This document shows, piece after piece, positions 52,760 to 61,989 of a stretch of DNA of 64,000 nt. The DNA is from Nitzschia sp. DOCU1 (lineage: Eukaryota > Bacillariophyta > Bacillariophyceae > Bacillariales > Bacillariaceae), in the NCBI GenBank assembly GCA_951394045.1, contig OX595987.1, forward strand, positions 2,728,001 to 2,792,000. Reading direction: 5' to 3'. Under the pieces are notes generated by a model. It did not search any database and was not told where the DNA came from. It worked only from the letters and a program-made list of their open reading frames with translations. Position 1 is the first letter of the stretch. Each line of letters starts with the position of its first letter. A program made the position numbers and the translations under genes.

Positions 52760-54025
52760 ATGAAGAGAGATCGCCCACGGGAAGATCAACAGGGTGGAGG
52801 GGGTCGATATTGTGAAGAAATTGCGGCGGTTAAAACCTTCAGATCCAAGAATGAAGAAGTTGACAGCTACGCGAAGGTTTCTAGCTCGCCTTCACTTATC
52901 GGTGTCCGGACGAATGATTATTCGACATTTTCAAGTCCGATAATTTCTGGAAAGGCATCTACTAGTAGTTTCATTCTTCGGAAATCGCCATACCAGACAC
53001 TTTTTGACTGCTTGAGCGATTTGACAAGGCGAATAAATGGCTCGTCAGATCCCTGCTACCTTCCAAAGGCAATCGAACACGACCACCATAATATGGCAAT
53101 ATCAACTTGGAGGACAATCATGCTGGTATCGCTGGCCATCGCGATTGTTGCGTATCTTAATGCCAACCGAGTCGACCATAAATACATCAACTTCATGCCG
53201 GCTGAATGGCACTGGGATCACAATGTGTACATCCCCAAGGACGGTGGCGAGCCCATAGTAACTCACATGCCCGCTCCGGTGGCATTGATTGCACAAGTTG
53301 TGCCTGGGGCTGCTCTTGGCCATCTGGAAGATATATCTAGTCGGCCTAACAGGGCCTACGCTAGACAGTGGGGTCTAGACTTTGCCCGCTACGATGCAGG
53401 TCATTCCTCCTACAGTCCTCGTGCATGCTTTGAAAAGGTCGCTGTCTTGAACGCTATTCTAGACAAGCAAAGCAACAATACTGGGGAAATCATCTCGTTA
53501 TGGCCGCACTATCCTAGGGCTCAATACGATTCGATTCTCCTTCTCCCTCCTGATGCGATATTGACCGAGCTGGACACAAATATTATCGACGACATCCTAC
53601 CACACAATAAGCTAGTGGCTATCGCGGGATGGAGTCGTCAAAACAAGTTGAACTCCAACTCGGACGTGATCGCATTCAATTTGAAGCACCGATATGCCGA
53701 GGCCGTTGCTAGATTATGGCTGGAGATGGCGACGCCAACGCAAGTCACCTGCGGGGATAATAATGACCTGGGGATGTTGGTAACCGCTATTGCATCGGTT
53801 ATGAATGATACGGAGGACTTGGACGACCTAATTGAACCTCTACCAGAGTCAGATGATGGTTTTATTGGGAACCGAGTAATCAAGAGCATCCCTTCTTCTG
53901 TTCCCGGACCGCGTACTGCCCTCCTCTTCAATTCACTCCAAGAGACAGCGACTATTCTTCAAGGAACTGCGGACTCGGTGTGCTATCGTTTTTACCCCAA
54001 GTGTGAGGTTATGACAGCCAACTAG
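52760..54025 (+). CDS. Type II membrane glycosyltransferase-like protein (GT-A, MNN10/GMA12-like)
   Basis: 421 aa, single exon. A long cytosolic N-terminus (about 115 residues) is followed by one membrane anchor (IMLVSLAIAIVAYLNA) and a lumenal domain, the type II topology of Golgi enzymes. The domain contains SSRPNRAYARQWGLDFARYD, similar in position and shape to the NK..YA..HGYDF motif of galactosyl/mannosyltransferases of the GMA12/MNN10 group. YDSILLLPPDAILTELDTNI sits where those enzymes have the DxD site. The usual DAD is replaced by PPDA, so metal-dependent catalysis is uncertain. NNTGE and NDTED are possible N-glycosylation sites. It ends facing another secretory glycosyltransferase gene. 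Confidence 0.6.
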   Translation: MKRDRPREDQQGGGGRYCEEIAAVKTFRSKNEEVDSYAKVSSSPSLIGVRTNDYSTFSSPIISGKASTSSFILRKSPYQTLFDCLSDLTRRINGSSDPCYLPKAIEHDHHNMAISTWRTIMLVSLAIAIVAYLNANRVDHKYINFMPAEWHWDHNVYIPKDGGEPIVTHMPAPVALIAQVVPGAALGHLEDISSRPNRAYARQWGLDFARYDAGHSSYSPRACFEKVAVLNAILDKQSNNTGEIISLWPHYPRAQYDSILLLPPDAILTELDTNIIDDILPHNKLVAIAGWSRQNKLNSNSDVIAFNLKHRYAEAVARLWLEMATPTQVTCGDNNDLGMLVTAIASVMNDTEDLDDLIEPLPESDDGFIGNRVIKSIPSSVPGPRTALLFNSLQETATILQGTADSVCYRFYPKCEVMTAN

Positions 54026-54190
54026 TAGACATTTGGCGAGTCGACGAGACACGAATCCGATTTTCTTGAATTTTTGTCATGCTATATCATCATGCTGGCT
54101 ATGTTTGTAATTTTCCTTTAAGACGTCACTTCCAGCTCACATAGTTTATGCAGCAATCAAGAATTGCAACTAAGCAATGACACCTCAATA

Positions 54191-55801
54191 TTAGTAGAAA
54201 AACTTATCGTAGCTTCGTTCTCGCATCAAAGCATCAAGTTCATGCTGAACGAGCAAGACAAGTGACCGCAGGTCTTCATCCTTGTGCATAGTCCCCCGCG
54301 GCAGCCAATGAACTTTCAGGTACCCAAGGTTGTTGAATAGATCCCAATCAAGGCGCGCAGGCTTTCCAGTGTCTCGACCTCCCTCAACTCCTCCCGATTC
54401 TAGGAAATACAGGAATACGCTAGCGCCTCGGGGCAAAAAAGTAGCAGTGACCGCTCCTCCGCCGCACCCAGAAATATAAATGGTAGTTTGACTTGCGATC
54501 TCTACCTGCTGGGTAAGGGGAACATCCTTGAAAACGTAGCTTTCCACAGATATATATCTCTGGTTGAAGCTCTTCAGTAAAATATCCTTTTGCCTACGGA
54601 AGTTGAGATTCCGGCTTTGATTGTCGGAAGAGTTTTCCGAAAAGACAATGCGAAACGGAGGTTTGTGATCGTACTCCACTGGGACGCCAATATTGGACAT
54701 CATAAAATTGCGAAACTCGTACAGCATGCCACCTCGACCATGATTGTGCGTAATCTTATAATCATCATCTTCCCACCCATGAAGTTTGGTGGGTCCGTGA
54801 TCGGTTAGCGCCCCAAATCCCGCTAGCCCAAATTTGGAGCAAACGAGATTCGACTTGGCTTCCCCCTTTGGTTGGAAGTCGAAATTCTCAGTAGTTGTCA
54901 AATCATGAATGGGATTTTTTCCCATCATAAGTGGAAGAAACTTTTTATGCATTTTCTCGCATAACTCACGCTTGTCGTCGCGAAAGTCACATGACGCCCA
55001 AAGTCCCCGACCATCTTTTAAGACATAGCGCATCATCAATAGTTCACTATCTTCCTCGTGTTGAAACATAGTCAACAATGTGAAAACTGGAAGAAAATCG
55101 TCCCAAACAAGATGCCCCGGATTCCCACCGTTCATGGAGTGAAAGGGAATCATGACAACATTGGATGGCAGCTCATAGTAGGATAGTTCCCCTTCCGATT
55201 TCCGAATTTCTGGGAACCATTCTAGTCGCTTAATACCATCTTCTTTGACGCCCCACTTCAAATTGATACCCCCAAGTGACATGTTGTTGGATCGGTTGTG
55301 TCCCGGCTTGAGATAGGACTGACTGATATCTACAAAGGGATGCAAGTCGACGAGATCATAAATCCTTTCCTCCAGTTGACTCTGGTACACCACGAATTCC
55401 TTGATTGTTGTATCAAAGCAGAAGAATTGAAACTCACAAGACTTGCGCTTCCAACTCTTGCCTTGTTGATAGTCTTCTCCTACACAGTGTGGTAATGTCT
55501 GAGGTTCGGATGCTTGCTTGATGTAAATGGGGTATCCGTTAAAGGTTCCATCAGCGGACGAAAGATCCACTAGGTTTGATTTCTTTATTGACGGCTGTTT
55601 CCGACCGGACTGTCGGAAATCTTGTAGGGATGCTTGATGGGCGCCAGACGGATAAGTTTTGGCAATTTTATCAGTGGTACCAACGAAGCTAGCGCCGAGA
55701 TTGAAAATCACCAGCTGCGCGAGAAACAGACCGACACCAAAGATCACCACCGGATTGCAGTCGATGGAAGTATCTTTCTTCTGCTGGCTGGCGGGCGCCA
55801 T
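54191..55801 (-). CDS. Glycosyltransferase family 61-like (DUF563) type II membrane protein
   Basis: 536 aa from the ATG at 55801 (upstream frame begins TTG). A short cytosolic N-terminus precedes a membrane anchor at about 14-38 (VVIFGVGLFLAQLVIFNLGA). The lumenal part shows GGNPGHLVWDDFLPVFTLLT, the GH..WD.FLP motif of DUF563/GT61 proteins. Near the C-terminus is VEIASQTTIYISGCGGGAVT with ATFLPRGASVFLY, equivalent to the family's ..G.HGA.L.N..F.P.G... segment. GT61 members transfer pentoses or GlcNAc to cell-wall polysaccharides or N-glycans, so a Golgi role in wall or mucilage glycans is plausible. It converges with the preceding glycosyltransferase-like gene at 165 bp. Confidence 0.7.
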   Translation of the reverse strand: MAPASQQKKDTSIDCNPVVIFGVGLFLAQLVIFNLGASFVGTTDKIAKTYPSGAHQASLQDFRQSGRKQPSIKKSNLVDLSSADGTFNGYPIYIKQASEPQTLPHCVGEDYQQGKSWKRKSCEFQFFCFDTTIKEFVVYQSQLEERIYDLVDLHPFVDISQSYLKPGHNRSNNMSLGGINLKWGVKEDGIKRLEWFPEIRKSEGELSYYELPSNVVMIPFHSMNGGNPGHLVWDDFLPVFTLLTMFQHEEDSELLMMRYVLKDGRGLWASCDFRDDKRELCEKMHKKFLPLMMGKNPIHDLTTTENFDFQPKGEAKSNLVCSKFGLAGFGALTDHGPTKLHGWEDDDYKITHNHGRGGMLYEFRNFMMSNIGVPVEYDHKPPFRIVFSENSSDNQSRNLNFRRQKDILLKSFNQRYISVESYVFKDVPLTQQVEIASQTTIYISGCGGGAVTATFLPRGASVFLYFLESGGVEGGRDTGKPARLDWDLFNNLGYLKVHWLPRGTMHKDEDLRSLVLLVQHELDALMRERSYDKFFY

Positions 55802-56626
55802 CTCGTCAAAATTGTCCGCCAATGAGTAGGTCGCGACTCTCTTAGACTAGGATAATCTTCGATGTTAGAGGTTACTCGGCTGAGAATGAAGTGAAGCAGA
55901 AGTAGATCAGATGAGATGCAATTGGTCATTGATTGCATCTTCGTTCATAGTATGGTCATCTATTCTCTGTGGTCCGCCCTAACTCGGATGAGTCGAATCA
56001 CGAACCTGGGGGGGTTCACACGCCCTATGCTGGGCTTGTGTTGAAAGTCATCGGTGGCATATCATTGGTGACGAACCGTCGAACCAGGCGCTAAAGGATA
56101 GAGCGAAATGTCCCTTATTGACGTTTTGGCACCAACACTGCCTCTATTGCCCTGGATGTTGCATGCAATATTGTCATCGTGGAAAAAGACATCTCAGTAT
56201 TAAATGTTGATCAAGAGTTCCCGTTTTCCCCGTTCCGGCGTGTTTAACATTTAAAGGGCCTCTAATGGGACAAAAGTGCTATGCAGGCATTCTAATTCTT
56301 CCAATAGCCTAATTGCGCCAGTTCGCTCATATCCAGCAGAAGACACGCTGCTAAAGCACAAGTACGAAATCCACGAGAGCGTCAACGTACGTGATCCTCC
56401 GACCGGGGCACAAGGCGAGGGCTTTTGGAACTGCTGCGGGAAAACTTCCAGCGAGAGCCCTTTTATTTCCATTCTCAAAACCCGGGAGGCGAAATAGCTG
56501 CTCGTGATTTATCGAGAAGGCTGCTGCACCGTCACGGAGAAGTCAAAGTCGATCTCATATTTCTGCATCGTTTTGTTTCAGCGGTAGTAGTATCTTCTTC
56601 AATAGACACCTGAATCAATCATCACC
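55802..56626. promoter_or_regulatory. Divergent intergenic region
   Basis: 825 bp between divergent starts at 55801 and 56627. Small ORFs at 56276-56613 plus and 56251-56478 minus lack supporting features. No repeat was noticed. Confidence 0.4.
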
Positions 56627-57434
56627 ATGGTATCTTGGAATCTTCCCTCTCGATTCGGTGGACGAAAAGGCACTCCCTCGCCCGCCATGAATAGTAACGA
56701 AGGTAGCGATAGCAGCAGCCAGCAAGATGTTGCCCAGACACCTCAAAAGGTGGTGGAACCTATCGCTACTGTTACCAGAACTCGAAGATGCTTTTTCGAC
56801 TTGAAGCAGTCCAAAGTATATCCTCATATTCGATTAGATGATCTCACAAACGAGGAATACGATAACATGTGGATCACCGCGGAGGAATTCATGGCATCCA
56901 AAAAGGAATACGTTGCGGTTGTAAGACAAATGATGAAGACGCTGGGAGACTTCCCCGAGACGGAAGACTGCTGCCCTCGTGGTCTTGGTACGTTGAGTTT
57001 TTGTTTCATTCTGCTTGCTGGATACGTACGCAGCCTCTCATGACCGTATTCTTTGTTCTTGCAATGTTGCAGAGTTCAAGACTAAGGATGGAGCCCGGAG
57101 ACGAAAGAGAACCAAGCAACGAGCATGTTTTGCTGTTCTAGAAGAACAAGAGATTCAAAGGGATGAAGGTGTATGCGATCCCGAGTTCTTGGCAGATGTG
57201 TACAAGGAAATGTCCTCTCAATCATCGTTGGAGGCGTTGAATCGTGGCCTCAAAGATCAAAAAGCTATGCTAGACCTCCTCGACGACGAGGATCGAATGA
57301 AGTGGGAGCAACAAAAGGGTCCCAGCAAGGGAAACTCTGTGCTAGAAGTACCGTTGCGACGAAGAAGTGTTACGGAAACACTCAACGGAGCTGACATGCT
57401 TCAGGTTCGGCGGACAGTGACAGTAGCAGCTTGA
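56627..57434 (+). CDS. RGLE-motif protein of a diatom-expanded family, 2 exons
   Basis: Exon 1 56627-56987, intron 56988-57072 (GTACGT...TTGCAG), exon 2 57073-57434; 240 aa. The first 50 residues are disordered. The conserved core starts CFFDLKQSKVYPHIRLDDLT and continues with EEYDNMWITAEEFMASKKEY. The signature CCPRGLEFKTKDG then spans the intron and is followed by a basic run and AVLEEQEIQRDEGVCDPEFL. I recall this 'RGLE..T..G' plus 'EEQ..Q...G..D' pattern in many diatom proteins of unknown function. It is probably soluble and helical; no targeting peptide or catalytic motif is seen. Confidence 0.65.
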
Positions 57435-57676
57435 ACTGCGAGATAGTTGGACTCTTGACAGGTGATGCTTGCGTCTAATGAAAAAGCCCTAGCTGTTCCC
57501 ATATTTCTTATATATGGCGTTCTCGCTTACACTGTAAATAATATACTTTTAAGACTCGAAATCGCCAGTATTCTAAGAAGCATTACTGAACATATTTCAA
57601 CATTTGTTTTATCGTGCTTGTTGCCCGTTCGGGCCAACCGCGACTAAGCACCTCCGTCGTCCATTCACTCATTGTT

Positions 57677-59500
57677 TTACCTGGACCGAAACTTGATCTG
57701 AATACGGTTGGACCGTGCTGTTCGATGTTTGGGTTTTCGTTGTTTGTGTATAGCCGACAGAAGATTTTCTCGTCGTTGTTGAGTATTAGCAGATTTCGTC
57801 GACGAAAGTCGGAACGACATGGCAATATTGTCATCCGTGATTACCGCATTGGCCTTTGCTGGCTCATCTTCGGTCCCCGTCTGGACATTTAACTTGGTGG
57901 CCGACTTGAGAACACTCGAGACTTGTTGTTTCAATTCTGTGAGACGATGTACAAGTTGCTTGCGTCTCGCCCCCATTTGGGAGGGCATGGACACCAAGGC
58001 ACTGCTCTCCTTGGAAACCACGAGGTTATCGGCATTGGTCAGACCCTCTAACCACACTGTCAATCTGGGGATATGTCGTTTCGCCAAGATGGACACACAT
58101 TTCTGAAACTTGGCCAGTGCTGCGACTCTCTCTTCCTTGGCTCTGTCGTCAAGCAAGGGAGCATCCAGTTCTTCTTCCTCTTTCCGTTGGGGGTTGTCTC
58201 GAAGGTCAATCTCAATCTCTCCTCCACGTAGGCCCCCTGTAGACTCCATTGCAGCCAGTGTCCGCTCCACGGCAGAGAAATGCTCCAAATCGGGTAGCAT
58301 GGCTAAATTGGCGGTCCCATCATCAAAGTCTTCACCCGCGTCCTCCCAATCAATGTCGTCTTCCTCCTCCTCCTCGTCTTCTTGGACGAATGGCTGATCT
58401 TCTTTCAGAGTGACTGGCTTTGGGTCACCCCCCGTTACGGAATCCTGCCTCGTGGCCTCCTCCTCATGGTCGCCTCCGCGAATAGTACTTTTGGATACGG
58501 CAGTACTTGCGTCCATTCCGATCCGCGGCACTAAAATCTCCAAACATGTATAGGCTCGTTCCATCCACCGTTCCACTCGTGTACATTCTGTCTCACCATG
58601 TTCCAAGGCAATATCCCGAATCCTTCTCCAATCCACCATGCTAGAAAACGTCGTGGCAGCAACTCCTGAAGCGGCTGTGGCTGCTGTTTGTAAATGTGGC
58701 AATTGTTGTCGTAGTCTCTGAAGGGCGACTCGAATCTTGGGATACAATTGTGTATAGCCGTTTTGCACCAAATCATGCAACACATGGTCTGCTTCTAGTT
58801 GCCACAACATCCACTCTTCCTTGTTGGAGGATCGATCATGTTCCAGCAAGCTAGTCAGCCATGTGTCCAAATGATCATCTTGGTTCAAATGAAATCGACA
58901 ATCTTTGCTGCGCTCTAGTAACAAACCCGATAGACACAGGGCAGCTCGTCGGACGGCTACACGATCATGTGTTTGTTGCAAATCCCACAAGTACAAAAAA
59001 CTTGCGTAGGGAACCGAAATGATTTCTTTCTTTGCCGTATCATTGCCGCTTGCTTCGTTGTTGCTGGTGGTAGTTCCTTCCGTATTTGTAGTATTGTCTT
59101 GTCGCCGCGTCTTGATAAATCGTTTGACCGATTCTAGCCACCGTGTCGTAGCATCAAGCATGCGTTCCTTGCGCTCTTGCAAGTCTTGCGTTTGGGGGTT
59201 CACAGTGGTGGCTTGTTCTGTGGCAACATTGACGCGTTCCACCAAGGCACTCACCAAGGACTGTGATTGTTGCTGGGACGATGACAATGTCGAGGTAGGA
59301 TCTTGAGAGTTCGTCTCGTTGTTGTTAAAATAATAGGGACAATCTCGGCATTTCGTATAAAATTTCGCAGTTACACGAATGGCATGCACCAATATTGGGG
59401 TGCAATCCATGGGTACACCAGGAATGTCGGGCAAATCCAAGGCTGCCATGGTCGCACTATCATTACGCCGTCGTTTCTTTCGGCTGGATTGTGCTGACAT
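57677..59500 (-). CDS. UVSSA-like protein (transcription-coupled repair scaffold), tentative
   Basis: 607 aa from the ATG at 59500; the longer frame to 59560 starts in low-quality sequence. A basic N-terminus (SRKKRRRN) fits nuclear import. A helical N-terminal domain of VHS/ENTH character follows (SFLYLWDLQQTHDRVAVRRA, LERSKDCRFHLNQDDHLDTW). The middle has RVERWMERAYTCLEILVPRI, and an acidic hinge DDIDWEDAGEDFDDG precedes FQKCVSILAKRHIPRLTVWL and a Lys/Leu helix. The order of VHS-like domain, C..LLVP, acidic hinge and LI...LP....W helix matches UVSSA, which stabilises CSB at stalled RNA polymerase II. The short C-terminal peptide ends in basic residues, and the zinc-type DUF2043 motif is not obvious, so I keep this tentative. 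Confidence 0.45.
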   Translation of the reverse strand: MSAQSSRKKRRRNDSATMAALDLPDIPGVPMDCTPILVHAIRVTAKFYTKCRDCPYYFNNNETNSQDPTSTLSSSQQQSQSLVSALVERVNVATEQATTVNPQTQDLQERKERMLDATTRWLESVKRFIKTRRQDNTTNTEGTTTSNNEASGNDTAKKEIISVPYASFLYLWDLQQTHDRVAVRRAALCLSGLLLERSKDCRFHLNQDDHLDTWLTSLLEHDRSSNKEEWMLWQLEADHVLHDLVQNGYTQLYPKIRVALQRLRQQLPHLQTAATAASGVAATTFSSMVDWRRIRDIALEHGETECTRVERWMERAYTCLEILVPRIGMDASTAVSKSTIRGGDHEEEATRQDSVTGGDPKPVTLKEDQPFVQEDEEEEEDDIDWEDAGEDFDDGTANLAMLPDLEHFSAVERTLAAMESTGGLRGGEIEIDLRDNPQRKEEEELDAPLLDDRAKEERVAALAKFQKCVSILAKRHIPRLTVWLEGLTNADNLVVSKESSALVSMPSQMGARRKQLVHRLTELKQQVSSVLKSATKLNVQTGTEDEPAKANAVITDDNIAMSFRLSSTKSANTQQRRENLLSAIHKQRKPKHRTARSNRIQIKFRSR

Positions 59501-60053
59501 TTTCAAACAAACTTTGAGTCTACCGAAATAAAATTGACAATGGAATATTAGGTAGGACAAAGAACAAGGGGCGCATGGGCTACTTGGGCTTGGCGGACGG
59601 TCGTGCGCGATGGAGCCCGGCGTGAGGGGTCAATAGGACGGTTTTGTGTGGCTTTGCCAGATAAAAGAATTCCCCTCACGCCGCAGTGGAGGATAACTGA
59701 TTGGATGGTGGGTGCATTAGGCGTGGCTCTGCCAAAAAGTGTTAATTGTGCTTTGTAGGTGGTGGGATTTTTAAAAGTGCATTCTGTGTGGCTCTGCCAA
59801 AAAAGCTGTAGAAGTGTGTCCGTTCGGCAGAAAGTATTGTATTTTCTTCGTCGGTGGAGATGTAAGTATCTGGTGTGACGTAGAGAAGATGTCGTTCGTG
59901 ACAAATAATTACTGACGTGTTGTTGTCGTTTGAAGGAGAAGTCGTTCTGACGTGGTTCGTAGATTCGTTATTTTAACGAAAACCTGATGATGTGAGCACC
60001 AATGTGTAATTGGTTGCTACGGTATGTGAGGCAGAATTTGTTATAATGTCATA
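59501..60053. repeat. Intergenic block with TGGCTCTGCCA repeats and inverted repeat
   Basis: TGTGGCTTTGCCA (59647-59659), CGTGGCTCTGCCA (59722-59734) and TGTGGCTCTGCCA (59787-59799) recur at 75- and 65-bp spacing. The last two share flanking GTGCATT and A-run sequence. Each core is itself a 4-bp mini-hairpin. GGCGTGAGGGG (59619-59629) and CCCCTCACGCC (59672-59682) form an 11-bp perfect inverted repeat around the first copy. A motif TAACGAAAAC sits at 59974-59983. Possibly a terminal region of a mobile element. Confidence 0.55.
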
Positions 60054-61778
60054 TTAGTATCTCTGCCCACGGTTGGTATAGTTAGCATTTACTATGTTTG
60101 TTGCACTGTTGGTGAGGTTCGATTCTGTGTTGGATTCTGTTTGTATTTGTAGGTCCTGTTTGAGATCTCCGTCGTCCGCCGTGTTGTGGATTGTCCTCTT
60201 TTTCTTGACAAGTTGGTTATTGGGGTCGAGGGCAATGTACTCGTCCGTGCCGGCAAAACTTTGTTCGAGGAATTTCAAACAGTGGTGCATCTTGGGTTTG
60301 AGGTGTTGTATGTATTGAAGGACGGGTTGGGATTTCGTTGGGGATGAATTGAGAAAGTTAAGGCTTTCGATAATGGCGTCGCGTCCCTCAACGTCCCAAC
60401 AAGCGTGTCGACCTTTGCGTTTGCCTACTTTGGTCGTTTCTCGCTTTTTCCTTTTCTTTGTGGGCGGTTCGTCGGATTCTTCTGGCATAACTACCGGTTG
60501 GGTTGGTTCAACGACTGGTTCTTGCGGCGGAGCATTCAGATCGATTTTTGATTTGATGAAGTCGGATAGGGTCATCAGGTTATGTTGTTCGAAAAGGATG
60601 TTGCCGATTTCAGCTTGCTCTTCCAGTTGGTTCCAATCCTTTAGTACCTTCTGAGTTGGGGCTGCATTTCCGGAATTGAATAGAAGGATGAGCTCGTCGA
60701 AAAGATGCTTGTCTGCCTTCTTGCGTATGTAGACTGCATACAACATACAAAGTGCTGACAGTTGGGGTTCCGGGTATTGGCGACCTTGCACCTTTTGCTG
60801 ATGTAGCAGGAGCACCATGTCGGCGTTTCCGGGTGCTTCGTTTATTTTTTTTTTGGCTTGGGCTTTGGCTTCGGCCTCCTCTGGGTCGGTGTTGTCCACG
60901 GTTTCTCCGAAGTACGGAAGTGGGTGTTGTACCGATATTTCCTTGAGTAGGATTTCAAGTAGTGCGGACCGGAAGTAGTTTGAAATCTTATTCTTCCGGT
61001 AATCGTCGCTTTCTTTGAATATGCTGTTGTCTCCGAAGAAATGGGCGACGATATGCTCGATGGGCATGATAATAGCGTCAAAAATCCATTCAGGCTCGAG
61101 CAGTGGTTGTAGATCGTGGTTGCCAAGGAATTGGCTTAAGGCGGTAGCTGTTTCCGTTCTGGTGAGGGATGCCCTGAAAAGCCAAAGACCGACTCCAAGT
61201 TGGTAGTTGTTCTGGTTGATGTTCTTGAATGACCATGCCGGGTTCTTTTGGTAGTACTGGTATTCTTGTAAATTGCCTGTGGCTGTGGCAGTTTTGAGGA
61301 AGGGGTCGGACGGTGCGGATTTTATACTTTTTGTGAGCAGTTTTTTGAGGTGTTTGTTTTCGGTGGGTGCCCAGTCCTCCCGTGCCACCCGGAGGTATTC
61401 CCTCATTTTGTTTTGCCTGTCGTCATCGATGGGTTTGAAAATCTTGTTAATGAATTCCTCGTTGTAGTGGGCGAAGACTTTTGGGAATTCTTTCTCTTTT
61501 GTATCTTCCAGCTTACTTTTTTTGGCCATCCAATAAGCTTTGTCGTTGTTGAAAAGCTTTGTCTCAGTGATTTTAGTCACAATTGTTCGGAGTACTTGTG
61601 GGAAACTGTCGTGGAAAATCATCTCTTTAAGTTCCTGGGTTTCCTTGCTGTAACGCAGAGCAGCGTCGAGATCCTGTTTTAGTATCAATCGTCCCGGGTC
61701 CGTGTGAAGCTTGTATTTTTGTTTACGTAGTTGATTTGAAAGCATGTAAAGAATGCGGATGTCAAGTTGTGCGACCAT
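60054..61778 (-). CDS. Orphan protein C, last exon or separate gene
   Basis: 574 aa from the ATG at 61778, which has the good context ACCATGG; the frame stays open up to 61982 through a TTG. The protein is soluble and helical, Lys/Glu/Gln-rich, with no membrane segment. Recognisable landmarks are YWMAKKSKLEDTKEKEF, NPAWSFKNINQNNYQLGVG, a basic stretch KKRKKRETTKVGKRKGR (a probable nuclear signal, about residue 450) and an Asn-rich C-terminus. I do not recognise a family. It follows the two-exon orphan upstream in the same direction; splicing from the donor at 62159 into this frame is possible with acceptors near 61915-61925, which would make one protein of roughly 950 aa. Which is true cannot be settled by eye. 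Confidence 0.5.
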   Translation of the reverse strand: MVAQLDIRILYMLSNQLRKQKYKLHTDPGRLILKQDLDAALRYSKETQELKEMIFHDSFPQVLRTIVTKITETKLFNNDKAYWMAKKSKLEDTKEKEFPKVFAHYNEEFINKIFKPIDDDRQNKMREYLRVAREDWAPTENKHLKKLLTKSIKSAPSDPFLKTATATGNLQEYQYYQKNPAWSFKNINQNNYQLGVGLWLFRASLTRTETATALSQFLGNHDLQPLLEPEWIFDAIIMPIEHIVAHFFGDNSIFKESDDYRKNKISNYFRSALLEILLKEISVQHPLPYFGETVDNTDPEEAEAKAQAKKKINEAPGNADMVLLLHQQKVQGRQYPEPQLSALCMLYAVYIRKKADKHLFDELILLFNSGNAAPTQKVLKDWNQLEEQAEIGNILFEQHNLMTLSDFIKSKIDLNAPPQEPVVEPTQPVVMPEESDEPPTKKRKKRETTKVGKRKGRHACWDVEGRDAIIESLNFLNSSPTKSQPVLQYIQHLKPKMHHCLKFLEQSFAGTDEYIALDPNNQLVKKKRTIHNTADDGDLKQDLQIQTESNTESNLTNSATNIVNANYTNRGQRY

Positions 61779-61989
61779 GGTTCCCTTCGTTGGCAAGGAG
61801 GTCGAGAACGTTTGTTGCCTGGGACGGACGTCCTGTAGTGGGAGGGGTGTTCGGGTGTCATGCTTGTAACCCTGAAAAACTCGGTTAAGAAGGAAGGTAC
61901 GATGTCCTCCTTCTACCACTGCCAGTCGTAATGGTGTAATCATCCTGAAGAACGTAGAGAAATGACGTAATGCCTGGGACAACTTTTGA

